A stretch of 64,000 bases of DNA from Holothuria scabra (Eukaryota; Echinodermata; Holothuroidea; Aspidochirotida; Holothuriidae). Where the stretch lies: contig CM074195.1 in NCBI GenBank assembly GCA_037179385.1, positions 7,703,787 to 7,767,786 of the forward strand. The letters are read 5' to 3'. The notes under the pieces were generated by a model. It saw only the letters and a list, made by a program, of their open reading frames with translations, did no database searches and was not told the DNA's origin. Of this stretch, positions 1 to 13,100 are shown in pieces. The translations under genes and the position numbers were made by a program. Positions within the stretch are counted from its first letter, which is position 1, and each line of letters begins with the position of its first letter.

Positions 1-221
1 ATCTGCAGAAATGAAAAGGGTTTTTTTTAACCTCCTTCTCATGGAAAGGGGGGACAAATCATCCTTTCCACCCCCTGGGGGAACCATGGGTGCACATCAA
101 TGTAAGTATGTAGTGAAAAATAATTTGAGACAAACTCTGATTGTTCCTTGAAAGTAATAGCAGGAACTGGTCTACAAAGAATTGGTGAAATGCACAATAA
201 TCTAAAAGGTACTTCACTACA

Positions 222-475
222 GCATGGTCAAGTGGTTAGAGCATCAGACTTGCAGTCAAGAGATCAGGAGTAAAAGTCCTGGCCAGGTCATACCAAAGAC
301 TTTAATATTGGAACCTACCGCCATTGTGCTTGGTGCTCAGCATAAGCAGTGAAGTAGGGAAAACAAGCCAGTGAGCTAAAGCTGGAAAAAAGGACGTGGC
401 CAGCTCAACTTGAATCAATTGGTTGGAAACAGGGCCATTAAAATTCCATCTAACCTAACCTAACCTAGCCCAACA
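222..475 (+). repeat. tRNA-derived SINE (family S1)
   Basis: The sequence begins with a tRNA-like head (GGTCAAGTGGTTAGAGC as A box, then GACTTGCAGTC). It continues through a shared body (CTACCGCCATTG, GCTCAGCATAAGCAGTG, CAACTTGAATCAATTGGTT) and ends in TAACCTAACCTAACC. The B box is decayed. Copies or pieces of the same family lie at 9095-9240, 21105-21200, 42119-42325, about 57285-57345 and 60850-61095. Confidence 0.7.
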
Positions 476-1060
476 GGTACTTCAAAAAAGGCAAGTATAG
501 ACCAACCCGAGCAGCAAGTGAAGACAGCTGCAAAGGGGATCCATCAGCTCAAAATCTTATTTTTATTGTCTCTACAATTCTTAACCCTCTTATTCAGTGA
601 ATTAAAGGGGTATTTCCAGTGTGCAACCATTCAAGCCTGAAGGTACATGTAAACAAATAGATGGAAAGATTTTAAGCTGAGCAACCCCAATTATGGCAAA
701 CAAATCTGACCATCACTTGGCTGTTCCAATTCATCTATCTCCAATAACAAATATAAAAGGGTGAAAATTAAAAATAAGTTCTTGTTTGTACAGTATATTG
801 TGTAAAGGTTTGAACTTGAATGATTCTCTCCACTTAATAAAATAACCAATAGTAGTGCCCCTCTATTGTATGCAATACATATAAAAATTTGCTAAATAAA
901 GCAATGATGTCTCACAACCTCCTTTTAATAATTCTAGTCAAATTTCATTTTGATGACACAATTCCATGTGCTAAATGGCCATGAATGTGAGGACCCTCTA
1001 CGAATTGATATTTTTTTTTATTTTTGAGAGTAAAACCTTTCACCAAGGTACAGTACTTAC

Positions 1061-1195
1061 AGTTCTGGTTGTATAGAGTGACATTGAGATGGACAGGACA
1101 GAGATGACCACAATACAGACCGAATAGATGACATAGTCACTGACAACCCAGACAGTCACGCTGAAAACTTGGAAGACATAGAAAGGATGCAAAGC
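1061..1195 (-). CDS. ATP13A: P5B ATPase exon: first two transmembrane helices
   Basis: The exon is 135 bp (45 codons, phase 0 at both ends) with a CTACAG acceptor and a GTAAGT donor. It begins ALHPFYVFQVFSV and ends YTTRT. The first motif corresponds to the strongly conserved LNPFYIFQ-type block at the start of the first canonical P5B membrane helix. The second helix runs through a Val/Ile/Ser-rich stretch. The preceding exon ends in LLFQE, so the junction falls inside the conserved block as expected. A hAT element begins only 36 bp upstream of the acceptor, leaving the branch-like TTCTGAC and the pyrimidine tract intact. Confidence 0.9.
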
Positions 1196-4100
1196 CTGTA
1201 GCGAGAGTCAGAAGTCAAAACTTGTGAGATACAGGCACGTAGCCACGGGAGGGGGGGGGCACAGGGGGGCACATGCCCCCCCAAAATTTTTCAATAAAAG
1301 GTCTTGCACTGAAGGAGAAAAAAATTTATCCCCATTAAATCACCACAAGACTGAATTCTGTCAAAATATCTCCCACTTTCGAACAAAACACACTTTAACT
1401 CGGGCAAGGAGCGTATGAACGGCATACACAACTATTACTGTCAATTATTAGTAGTCATGGATGGCGCCTGGAGATCCCTTTCCTGAAGGTCGAGGAGGTT
1501 TCGCTTAGTATTGTTTTGAGCCCAATTTCGCACGTCAATGTATCATTCAGCTGTCATATAAGTTCTTACGTGAGAGTAATGTACATTTTACCTGGTTTCT
1601 GGGCCGGCGTTGTAGGCAGTGCAAAAAGAGAGACTTCAGGCACAAAATAATGTAATGAAGTTATCATAAAAATTTATTCCTTAAGAACAGCTTTAGGAAA
1701 AAGTGTCTGGAATTACCATATACCGCAAAAAAAAAAAAAAAAAACAAGTAAGCAGTTACATACAAGTAAAATCAATGTCTTTCTGATTTAGGAGTTATTT
1801 ATGTGTCCGGGGAACGGGGTAAGCAAATGCAGATCAACCCAGTTGAAGTTGTTTCCAAATTTTCTAACCGAGAAAAAAGAACCAGAATTAAACTCTTTTA
1901 GGCAAGAAAATACTTGATAAAGCTACAGGAAAGATTGATTTTCATGATTTGTTTTAATTAAGTTTGACATCACCAATTAGCCTTGACAACCTCGTTGGCA
2001 ACTTGTTTTTTATAATATCCATATTTTTCTATTTCATTTTCACTTTTAGTGTAAAAAGGGTCAAAGTTTTGTTATGAGACCAGCTTTTTCGGAGTACAAA
2101 TATATCAAAGAAAAATGCAAAATTTCGCACCATTTTGCATCTAGAGCCCCTTAGACCCCTCCCCCAGGCCGGCGAAACTCCAATATTGATGTGCCCCCCC
2201 AAGTTGATTATTCTGGCTACGGGCCTGGTGAGATATCATGCCAAAAGTGGCATGCTGCAGGTGCTGCGCAAGCCAAATTATAGCTGCATCTACCTAGATG
2301 CAGCTGCACCGGACAAGCTGCAGACATGACATGCTTTTTTGCTTAGAGAGCACAGCTGTTTCTTGTCTCCAGGAGTTGGCAGACAAGAAAACAGCCACTT
2401 TCAACTGTGTGCAGAGAGTGTGAAATGAGATCCACAGCTGTGCAAAAGGCCATTGTTCCCTGCTTGTAGTTTCTACCCACGACAGCCTCTTTAACTTGCT
2501 CAGTGGACTAATTCTAGTCCATGGGCTGTTGAGAATTTTCAGTAGGAGCATAATATATAGAGTAGTAATCTGTCAACTGCTGGGGACAAGGAAAAGCTAT
2601 GCTTCCTTTACACATTCCTGGTAGAGAGATTTAAAAGCTCCTGCCTGGGAAATTTAGACACCATGTCAAAACATACAAGCTGTAGCTATAGACAAATAGT
2701 ACCTGCATCAGCCTGAATGCAGCTGCTTCCAGGAAGCTGTAGAAATATGCCTTCTTGCTTCATACCTCCATGGGTACTCAGAAAGTTTCTGTGGCTGGTA
2801 GAATCCTGACTACAAAATTTTGACACTTTTGATAAAAGCTTGGCAATTGGATGGATCATTACCATTTCCAAGTAACTGAAAACAGGATTTCTGTCCCTTC
2901 CCTGAAGAAAAACCCTTTCTCATAACCTTGACCTATTTTATAGTAGGATTTTAGTAGCCCTGCTTTTGCAATGTGTATAAGGTAGTTTGAACTACCTAAG
3001 GGAGCCATAGACTGCTATCAATATTTCCTCAAAGTATTACAAAAAAGGTTGCTGTAAGTTCTTCTCCACCTTCAGATATGGCCCGAGATAAGATAAAACC
3101 AAACCACAGAATCCAACATTCCCCCCCCCCTTCCTCCTTCCCTGCCCCCATCATTAGATAATCTACATCAGTTTCAAAGTGAGGAAATTTTGCAGACATG
3201 TTTTCAGTTTCCTCAGACTCATGAATCATGCAATGTTTGTGAGGTTATTAATGAAATAAGTAGTCACTTCAAACTTGTGTTGCCACATTAACTAAACTAA
3301 AATAAACATAACGAATATCTTATTCCTTTTGCAAGCAATAGTCTCTAATCACTACAAATAGCTCCTGATTTTAATATAGCTTAACAATGAGCAAAATTAC
3401 GTCCTGATCGTAACATGCTGTTAAGGTGAAGGGAGGAAAATAGGAAGGAAACAAAGAATTGTAAGATACGTGCCAGTATACATGAGGAACCTTCCTGCAA
3501 CTTGTTTTCAAAGAGCTGACATGTCATTTCTTTGAAAACATTTGCAAACATTTTCAAAATGTTTCGAGATTGTTGCATAACCTTTTTGAACTGTGCAACG
3601 AACTGAAAAACAACATGTTTTGTATTTGTTGCACAGTGAATGTTTTGGAAATGTTTTGGAAATGTTGCTCATGTATTCAGGCCCTGAGATTGAGAATATG
3701 TTTTAAAATAAGGTTTGGGATACAGTTACTACTACAAACTTTACAGAGGATAATATATAAGTGAAAATTATGAAATCAATTTCAGTGGGCATCTTCAGAA
3801 CATATAGCACCATTTATGTTGGCTGCAGCTCGGAAAAAATCATTCAATCTACATTTGGCGCATGGCTAGTGCTGCAGAAAGAATGCAATTTAGGTCATTT
3901 CATATTTCAATATAGTCTTATTTAAAGCTGTAAATTTTGAATACTGTTTGAATACAAACTGTATGACAAATCCTAAAAGCAAATATTGACCTTATACAGA
4001 GCTTACAATTATAGTGGGTGAAAATTTGATAACTGAGATGTTTAACATCATTCAAAATATAATGCACATCTGAATGACGTGGGTAATAAACTCTAATTTG

Positions 4101-7100
4101 TGTGTGGCGGGTAATAAACTCTAATTTATGTGTGACAGCCTCTGATTTGAAGGTAATAACCACACATTGACATGTAGATAATTAAGCATCTGATTTGAAT
4201 TAAAACAGTTTCTGGAGGATTAGTATTAATGCAGCCCCTGATTTGTATGTAGTAACCTCTGACTTGTACGTAATAGCATTTGATTTCTATGTAACAATTA
4301 AGTCTCTGATTTGTATGTAATACAGTCTCTGCTCTGAATTGCATGGAATAACCTCTGACTTGTTTGTAAGAACCTCATTTGTATGTAATAGCATTCAATT
4401 TGTATGAAATATTCTCTGATTTGTAGGTAATCGCATATGATTTGTACCAAATAGCATCAGAGATGTAAGAAATTGCACCTGACTGGTACGTAATAGCATC
4501 AGACTTTTATGTAAAAGCATATGATTTGTACATAATAGCACCTGATTTGTACCTAATAGCATCTGATTTGTACGTAATAGCATCTGATGTGTATGTAATA
4601 GCACCTGATTTGTACGTAATAGCACCTGATTTGTACGTAATAGCATCTGATTTGTACACAATAGCATCTGATTTGTACGTAATGGAACCTGATTGTACCT
4701 AATAGTCTCTGACTTGTGTGAAATAGCATGATATATACGTAAAAGCATCAAGTTTGTTGGCAAATAGTATCTGATTTGTACAAAAAGGCCTCTAGTTTGT
4801 ACGTAATAGCTTCTGATTTGTTTGTAAAAACATATGATTTGTATGAAACAGCACCTGCTTTGTACATGACAGACTCTGATTTGTGTGCAAATAGCCTCTG
4901 ATCTGTATGTAATGGCACCTGATTTGAACATAATAGCACTTTATTAAATGATTTGTATGTAATAGTCCGAATTTAATGAAACAGCATCTGAGTTGAAGCA
5001 TATGATTTGTGTGAAATACCATCTGATTTGTACGTAGTAGCAACTGATTTGTATGTTATAGCATATGATTTGTATGAAGATATTTAAGTTAAGTTTATGT
5101 AAACTTTCAATTTAATATGCGCAAGAAGAACTAAATCTATACATTCTGGTGAAACTTCCATTCAAATCAGATATGTATTTCTTGAGATATCAGCTCATGA
5201 GGTGACTGCCTTTGTTCTCCTATTAGAGGACTTCCAGATGGCAGAGGTTATATCACTTCATTACCATGATAAAGTTTCAGTGTGTTGGGTTGACTTAATA
5301 GGTTAGGTTGAGTTATAAGCGATAGGATCTCCTCATGTGGAATGCATATTTTGTTAAGTTTTCATGCCACTTATGCAATCACTTTCTGATTTCATGAAAT
5401 TGATGAGGGAAAAATTGGTTGTGCACTTTAAGAAAGTCAAAAAAATTTCTTTTCCATTAATCTGGGGTATAGTGTCATATCATTGCTTCATATTCATTCT
5501 TTGTAAAATGTGACACTTTAACCCGCACATACCATGAAAACCATGATGCATGGGATTTCAATGCACATTTCACCAGAAAGCTGCTAGCACTGTATGTCTC
5601 TAAAGTATCAAATTTTGTTTTTACCATGGAACCTTCTTTAAACAATCCTATTCCTCTCACCATACCAGAAGTGACAAAATGTTCATAAAGTGCAGCAGGA
5701 TTAGATATTTATTTTAAGTCAACTAGGGTGCTTTTCAAAAGGAGTGTATATTTTCCACCAACATCACAGGACAATGACACTTGTCTGCATAATGCCTTCC
5801 CATAGAAAAATTGGGTTACAGCAGCACATTATAAATGGTCATTGCAAACTTGAAAGAACACAGGAGAATATTCCAGTTGAAACCTGTTGTACAGGTTCCA
5901 ACAGGTTTCAAAAGGTACAAAATTGGGAACAAAATAAACAGGTTTCAACAGGATTTTAATAGGTTATAACAGAAACCTGTTAGCTTCTTCAGTGCAACCT
6001 GCTGATGCCTGATGACTTTCATCACTCCAAAAGGTAATGGGAACATTGCCTGTTCATACCTGTTGATACTTGTTTGAACCTGTAGGAATTTCAACAGGTC
6101 TCAACAGGAATTTTCTCCTAAGCAGATTAAAACCAACTTGAATCATGAAAAAGACATGCTTTTGGCAAAACAAATGGCAGACATGTTAATTTTTGATAGA
6201 TCAGTTTAGGAAAAAAACTTTTCAGAGCTAATACATATACAGTGGCATAGCTAAAAAATTTTCCATTGGGGAAAGCACTCTAATTTTCCGATTAGAGGTA
6301 ATTTGTGGTTCACAAAAGCATGCTCAAATTTATGCTCTTTTTTATGTTGGTGTGAAATGGTAAGTTTAGTTTATGAAAGAAAAGTTTGGGGAAACCACAC
6401 TGCAGTTGACCCAGTGTTACTCAGTGATCTGGTGTCACATACAGTAGGGCAAATTTCCAAATTTTTCACTTTTCAGAGTAAGGGGGTTATCTTCCCCCTT
6501 GCCCCTTTTTACTTTTCAGAGCCATGTGGGGTGGTCATGGCCCTTGCTCCCCCATGCCCAAAAGCTACACCACTGAATATATTTATATGTGCATGATAAC
6601 TAGGTGTTATATGGTGAAGTGTCTATGTGGACTATTTGCTAATTTACTTACACATATCTATCCAACTGGAGATAAAAGGGAAAATAAGACATTCCTTTAA
6701 GTATATCTTATGTTATACATTTATGTTACATCACTCCTCTGACAAATACATGTTTCATCACCTCTCTGAACAACTTCAATATCCATCTTGGTCTCCCCAT
6801 AATTTCAGAAAAAATAATCATCACACACCTACTTTGCTCTGAAATGATAGGTTTTTCTTCCCTACCCCTTTCAGGGCACATGTCGCAACATGTTGCCAAC
6901 AAAACTGGACACATTTTTCCTCCTTGTAGACTAGACACACGCTGCAGGCACAATTAGTTGCGACACAAGTGGCAACATGTTTCTGCTTGTGTCTGCTCTG
7001 TGCACATTTTCGGACACAAGGTGTTCTGGCAACATGCTGCAACACGTGTCCTGAAATGTGTCCAATGTACACAGGGCTGCACAGTTCTCAAGATATAGCT

Positions 7101-10100
7101 CTTCAAAGTTTGAATGTTTCTGAAGAAACTTGTTGCTTACCCAAATACAATGATGTGAATTGTTGTTTATGGTGTTGGCAACTCTTATGTTAACCCTACA
7201 TGAATTATCTCTTCAATTACTCATCAGATATTTAATGGTTTGGTAATAAATACTGATGATTTTCAGAGACACAATTTAATGCTTTTCAAAACAACCCATC
7301 TTTGTCATTTTTACATCACACAACATTTAAGGGCATATCCTAGTGAGTAAACAAGGCCCAAATGTGTTATCAGAAAACCCTCAATGCATACTCTTTAATA
7401 TTAGCTACTCTACCTTTTTTTTTTAACTTTTGACTGACATTTCATGTCAATCAAAGAGCTGTAGCAATTAAGAATTTTGGTAGACTACAAGTAAAGCTGT
7501 GGTTTGGAGTGAAAAATACTGCCTTTCAACATTAAATGTGCAATATAAAAGCTATAAGGGCAAACTATTATTATGTGAAAACATTCAGTTTTGTCTTCTT
7601 TTAGAGATACCACTTTGAAGCATATGAATTGTTACCTTGCATGTTTTAATTCCCCTTTCAAGCTCAAACAGAGAAAAAAAAGGGTGAGAGGAGATGAAAG
7701 CATTTTTGATATCAGGTTAATGCAAAACTAATTTCATCAAAACATAAAAGAAAGATCGCCCTCAACTATACCTCTTGAAATAGAAGAACTATGATAGGTT
7801 TCACTCTCACAATGATGGAGTTTTCGCCAAAGAATTCCTGTCTGCAATATTTTAAAAAGACCAACATATAAAAGGTAAGTTTCATTCTAGATTACAATTT
7901 GCACATTGTATCACACATGTTTGAAATATGCTAGTAATTAATTTAACACATTTAACTGCAACTGCAACCAGACCAAAGAAGCATTTGATAGATTACTACT
8001 TGTTCCATGGATCGAGCCCAATCAACACTACCCCAGCCATCCTGTATGGAGAGTATAAAAGTAAAATCTTAGCATTCCATTGAATCCTGCATCTTCATTA
8101 AAGGGAAAATGCCGTCATACCAACTTGAAGTAGACTATCCTCTTTCATGATTGACTCTTTGAAGTCATGTGACAATATTTTTTGCTCTTCAAATGTGAAA
8201 TTCACTAGAAGTAACTACTTAGTTTATATTGAATATGAAATATATAAGTCATAAGGCATGAAAAATCATGAGATACTTGGATTTGGATTGAAAATCACAA
8301 TAAAATGTTATTTCCACCACAACATTTTCAGAGGAGGAGAGTAAAGCCACAGTCACACTACAACAGATTTGGATCGGATTCCGATGATTTTTTCTTAAAA
8401 TCCTCTCCATCTCTGATAGGAAAGAGCCAAAAATTTGTCAAACAGTGTAAATATGATTTGAATCTGGTGCCTATGAAAATAAAATTCCAATTGATTTTTG
8501 GGGGGTCTTTACAAAAACAAACATTTTTTATCTGAAAGCATGGTTCGATAAAATCTGTCTATTGATGTAACGTCATAAAATAATAAGTATAAATTTAATT
8601 TTCACAGTCTTGCATTGCAACTCATCTATTTACACAGGCTGGCAAATTTCTGGCTATTTTCAACCTGAGATGGAAAAGATTTTAAGAAAATCCACAAAAA
8701 TCAGATCGGAATCCGATCCAAACTCGCTGTGTGACCCCGCCTTAAGATGCAGAAACTGCCAGGGGCGGAAACTACAGGAACCAATTAAACATTAAACCAC
8801 TCAGCAGACTCACCTATCTTTGACATCTTGGGTTTCAAGACCTTTTCTATACTTCTCATGAAAATCAGAACATTTTGTGTCTTTCCTTAGTCCCCTGAAA
8901 TGAAAAATAACAAAGCAAAGTGCAACAAAAATATGCACAAGATGACAAAATTATTACAAATTTTCTACTTCATCATCTCACCATCCTTGGTTTTGTCCTG
9001 ACCACAGGGATATGGAATGAAATGTCTCAATGGGTTTAATAGATGAAGTTTACGGCTCAGTTTCTAAAACTGGTTTAAATTAGGTCAGCCATGATCTTTT
9101 TTCCAGTTGTAACTCACTCACTGGCTCCATTTTCCCTATTCCACCTCTAATGCTGAGCAATAATCACAATTGGCAGTAGGTTCCATTTTGAAAGTCTTTC
9201 ATATGGCCCAACCATTATGTGTTAAGCCTGATGTGGAATTCCCTAGCAAATACAGCCAACCGACGGTTTTTGAAGTACATAATACTGAGTCAGATACCAG
9301 AGTACTAGATAACGGTGCCTTGATCCCTCCTGCCTGGTCACACCAGCTCATCTCTATTTACAAAACTTGTGAAGTGTAAATAAACTTTTAAACTGTCTAG
9401 TGTCCATGGAGAAAGTTCTCTTTACAGAGGTTGTTCTCAACAAGACAATGGACTGTTCTGTGACAAACTGGGGCAGCAAAGCTGTTTACTAATTGCCACG
9501 TGAACTGTGGGCTAATTCAATAGGATCATCTAACTCATAGTGCATGCTTGATTAGATGGTTTAGTGAAGACAAGCAGAAGGTGCAAACTCAGTGCCCTTT
9601 GGAGAGAACATGTAATGACAAGGAGTCAAACATATATACAACATATCACACAATGGAGGTAACACTGTGTTATCTGGAGCAAAAATTATGTGAGAATGTG
9701 GTTTATACTCAGGGTTGGGGATTTAATTTCTCCCTCACATCGCGGAGTTCTGAGTTTAAAACACCATGTTTGTGTCAATCAATCAAGATAACAGGTGTTT
9801 ATGGAGCTGATGACCCATATATACTAACATTTTACAGTACTTGGTAAATGAAATATTTGACCTCATTACTATAGTAGCACTTGCCCATCAAGCTCAGGGT
9901 TCAAGACAACCCACACTGGAAAACAAAGGGTAACCTGCAGTTTTGCTTTACTGTAAATGGGGTATAACACAGAGTGTTGCAGAGATGTGCAAAGAAGCCT
10001 TATGTCTGCACTCTGCAGAGTATGTTACTAACCTTAAAATAACAAATGTCTCTTGTTGACTGTTCCATATGTATTTTATCTTCTGAAATTTGAAGTAAAT

Positions 10101-13100
10101 CAAAGTGCCATCATCGGTGGTAGCTTTGTATCCAAGCAAACTTGAAATCACTGCTGGGGAAATTAATGGTCTAGGGAGAAAGTAAACAAGAGAAATCAAA
10201 TGCCATTTAATATCATTTCGTTTCGTTTCATTTCGTTTCGTTTATTTGTTTTTTCTATTTTCCATAAGAAATACAAAATAGAACAAACTTAAATTCTTTA
10301 CAATTGACAAAAGAGAAAGGAAGTAGTCTAAAAAACCTAAAGGCTTAACAAGAAGATCCACTCCCCAAAAAGCAAAACAATAATTAAGAAATGAAAAGAA
10401 AAAGAAAAGAAATGTCATTAATAGAATACAAGTAAATAGTGGAACAACATTGTGCAACTATTTAAAACATACCTATAAGCATCTTTAACAACAGCTCTTA
10501 AAACATTGATTACTAATATTGTGTTTAAATGAATAAGGTGAAGGATGATGTTTTATAGCATTTGACAGAGAATTCCAAATAGTATTACAGTAGCTTGATA
10601 ACGTAAGCACTGTTTGAAAATATTTGTATGGGGTCGAGATTTATGCATATCACAGGCTTGTCTAGTATTATAGTTATGAACGTCCTTATTGGGTGTAAAA
10701 TAATTATTAAAAACAGGAGGGTTGTAATTATTAACAGAACAGTATGGAAACATAGCAATGTGAACATGAATTAGATCAGGGAATTTTAGAATAATGAGAG
10801 AAGCAAAAAGCTTACTGGTGTGATCATGAAAATGAAAAGAAGCGAAACAGACGTGACGGACTGCTTTCTTTTGGAGGGTAAAAAGTTTCTTGACATTAGA
10901 GGATGAGGTACCTGACCATACAGTCACACAATAGGTAAGGTGGGGATGAATAAGAGTAAAGTATAAAGAATGCAGAACTTGTTTAGGTAGAAAATGCTTT
11001 ATTTTAGAAAGAATTCCAATACCTCGGGCGATTTTAGTTGATATAGCTTTAACATGATCATTTCATGTTAACCCAGAGTCAATAATTACCCCAAGAAAAT
11101 TTGTATTATGAACCCTTTTAAGAAAATTCCTATCTATCAAACAGTAAGTTGTTTACAATGCCATTAGTTTTATCAAAAACAATAAAGTTGGTCTTGCTGA
11201 TATTGAGAGAAAGTTTATTGGCTGAAAACCATGTGTAAAATTCTTTAAGTTCTTGACAGATTATGTCCTTTAAAAAATTGGCATTACGACCAGTGAAGAA
11301 AATATTAGTGTCATCAGCAAACAATAAGATGTATGAGTCAGAAAAAAAACATGGGTCTGTGGGCTCAAAGCTCCCAGAAATTTGCTCTGGCCCATAGCTT
11401 TAACAGGAAAGGGGCCCAATTGGTTTCTAAATAGTTCAATCTGACTGGAAAAGTCCATACATGAACCTCTTCATGCACCACAGTCTGTGTATTTGGCAAA
11501 AAAAACCTTCAGCATGTACTTTCTCAATCATGAAACTAATGTGTGGTAGTTAAAAGGCATATTCTGGAGACAAAATTCATGCACTTCAAAATATGCAGAA
11601 AAATTTTCTCTTTCAGTGGCTGAAAATCTCAGTAGCATATACACTGTGTTTAGATGATACAAATTTTTACAGTAGAGGAATTTTTTGAAATTTGGTTTTT
11701 TTGGATTTTTTGAAATTTAGAAATTTAGATTTTTGGATTTTTTGAAATTTGGATTTTTTTTAAATTTGAAATTTGGGGTACCATGGGAAATACGTGATTT
11801 CATTAAAGCGAACTAATTTGCCATTGCAAACAATTTATTCATAATTTTGATGCTGCTGCAGCTGGCAACTGTAAGCGACATTGTTGGTTGTACTCTACTT
11901 ATGGTGAAGGGTAGTGATAGATCTACAGGAAAAGATATGCAAAGATTCCAACTGTATCAAATTTCTAGGACAAACAGCAAATTCGAAAACATGGGGAATC
12001 TGAGGCAATGTGCCCACATTACATAATTTCCTGCTGCTTTGTTGAACCAGAAAGCCAAAAGGCTTAGTGATTCCTTGCCGCTGAAATGTAAGGCCTTTTT
12101 TCACATTGACACTGCTTTGCAATGTTTTTCAATTAACAGGGCTCCATAATGTGCCCACAAAGTACACATGCAAGGCACCCAATCTTCCTACATTGAGATC
12201 CCCCTTGCCCGTTGTGAACCCAAATGACATTTGACCTCCACCAAAAACTTCTGGGACCATGTATTCACTATGTGCCATCTACAGGACACGTTACTGGACC
12301 CTACAAGTGACATTTCTTGAAAGACTGTGCAGGAAAGCTTATCAGGCTTTGAACATGCTGACTCCAAATGAACTTTGACCTTTCAGAAAATCAACAGGGA
12401 TCATCTACTCAATATGACCAATCCACACACTAAATATGAGCATAGTCACATGTACCGTTCTTGAGATAGTGTTTATGAAGTTTTGACCTTTTGACCTCTC
12501 ATGACCCCAAATGACCTTTGACCTCCACCAAAAACAATAGGGATCATCTACTCAATATGGCCAACACACTCGCCAAATATGAGTATAGTCACATGTACCG
12601 TTCTCGAGATATCGTGTTTACGAAGTTTTGACCTTTTGACCTCTCGTGACCCCAAATGACCTTTGATCTCCACCAAAAACAGTAGGAATCATCTACTCAA
12701 TCTGGCCAAGGTACACACCGAATAGGAGATTAGTCACACTGACTCTTCTTGAGATACCGTGTTTACAAGCAATTTTTAAGGAATTTACCTATTGACCTCT
12801 TGTGACCCCAAATGACCTTTGACCTCCACGAAAATCAACAGGGATTATCTACTCAATATGACCAACCCACACACCAAATATGAGCACAGTCACATGTACC
12901 GTTCTCGAGATATCGTGTTTATGAAGTTTTGACCTTTTGACCTCTCATGACCCCAAATGACCTTTGACCTCCACCAAAAACAATAGGGATCATCTACTCA
13001 ATATGACCAACCCACACACCAAATATGAGCATAGTCACATGTACCGTTCTCGAGATATTGTGTTTACGAAGTTTTGACCTTTTGACCTCTTGTGACCCCA

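Noticed and set aside
440..475. TAACC tandem as telomeric repeat
   Set aside because: Only three to four units and it is the normal tail of an S1 SINE copy.
4395..4931. 178-codon minus-strand open frame with TNQMLLR heptads
   Set aside because: It is produced by the 21-bp minisatellite period; neighbouring frames are also open and there is no sign of a non-repetitive domain.
4060..5085. Possible CRISPR-like array
   Set aside because: Units are contiguous without unique spacers, units are degenerate, and the DNA is plainly eukaryotic.
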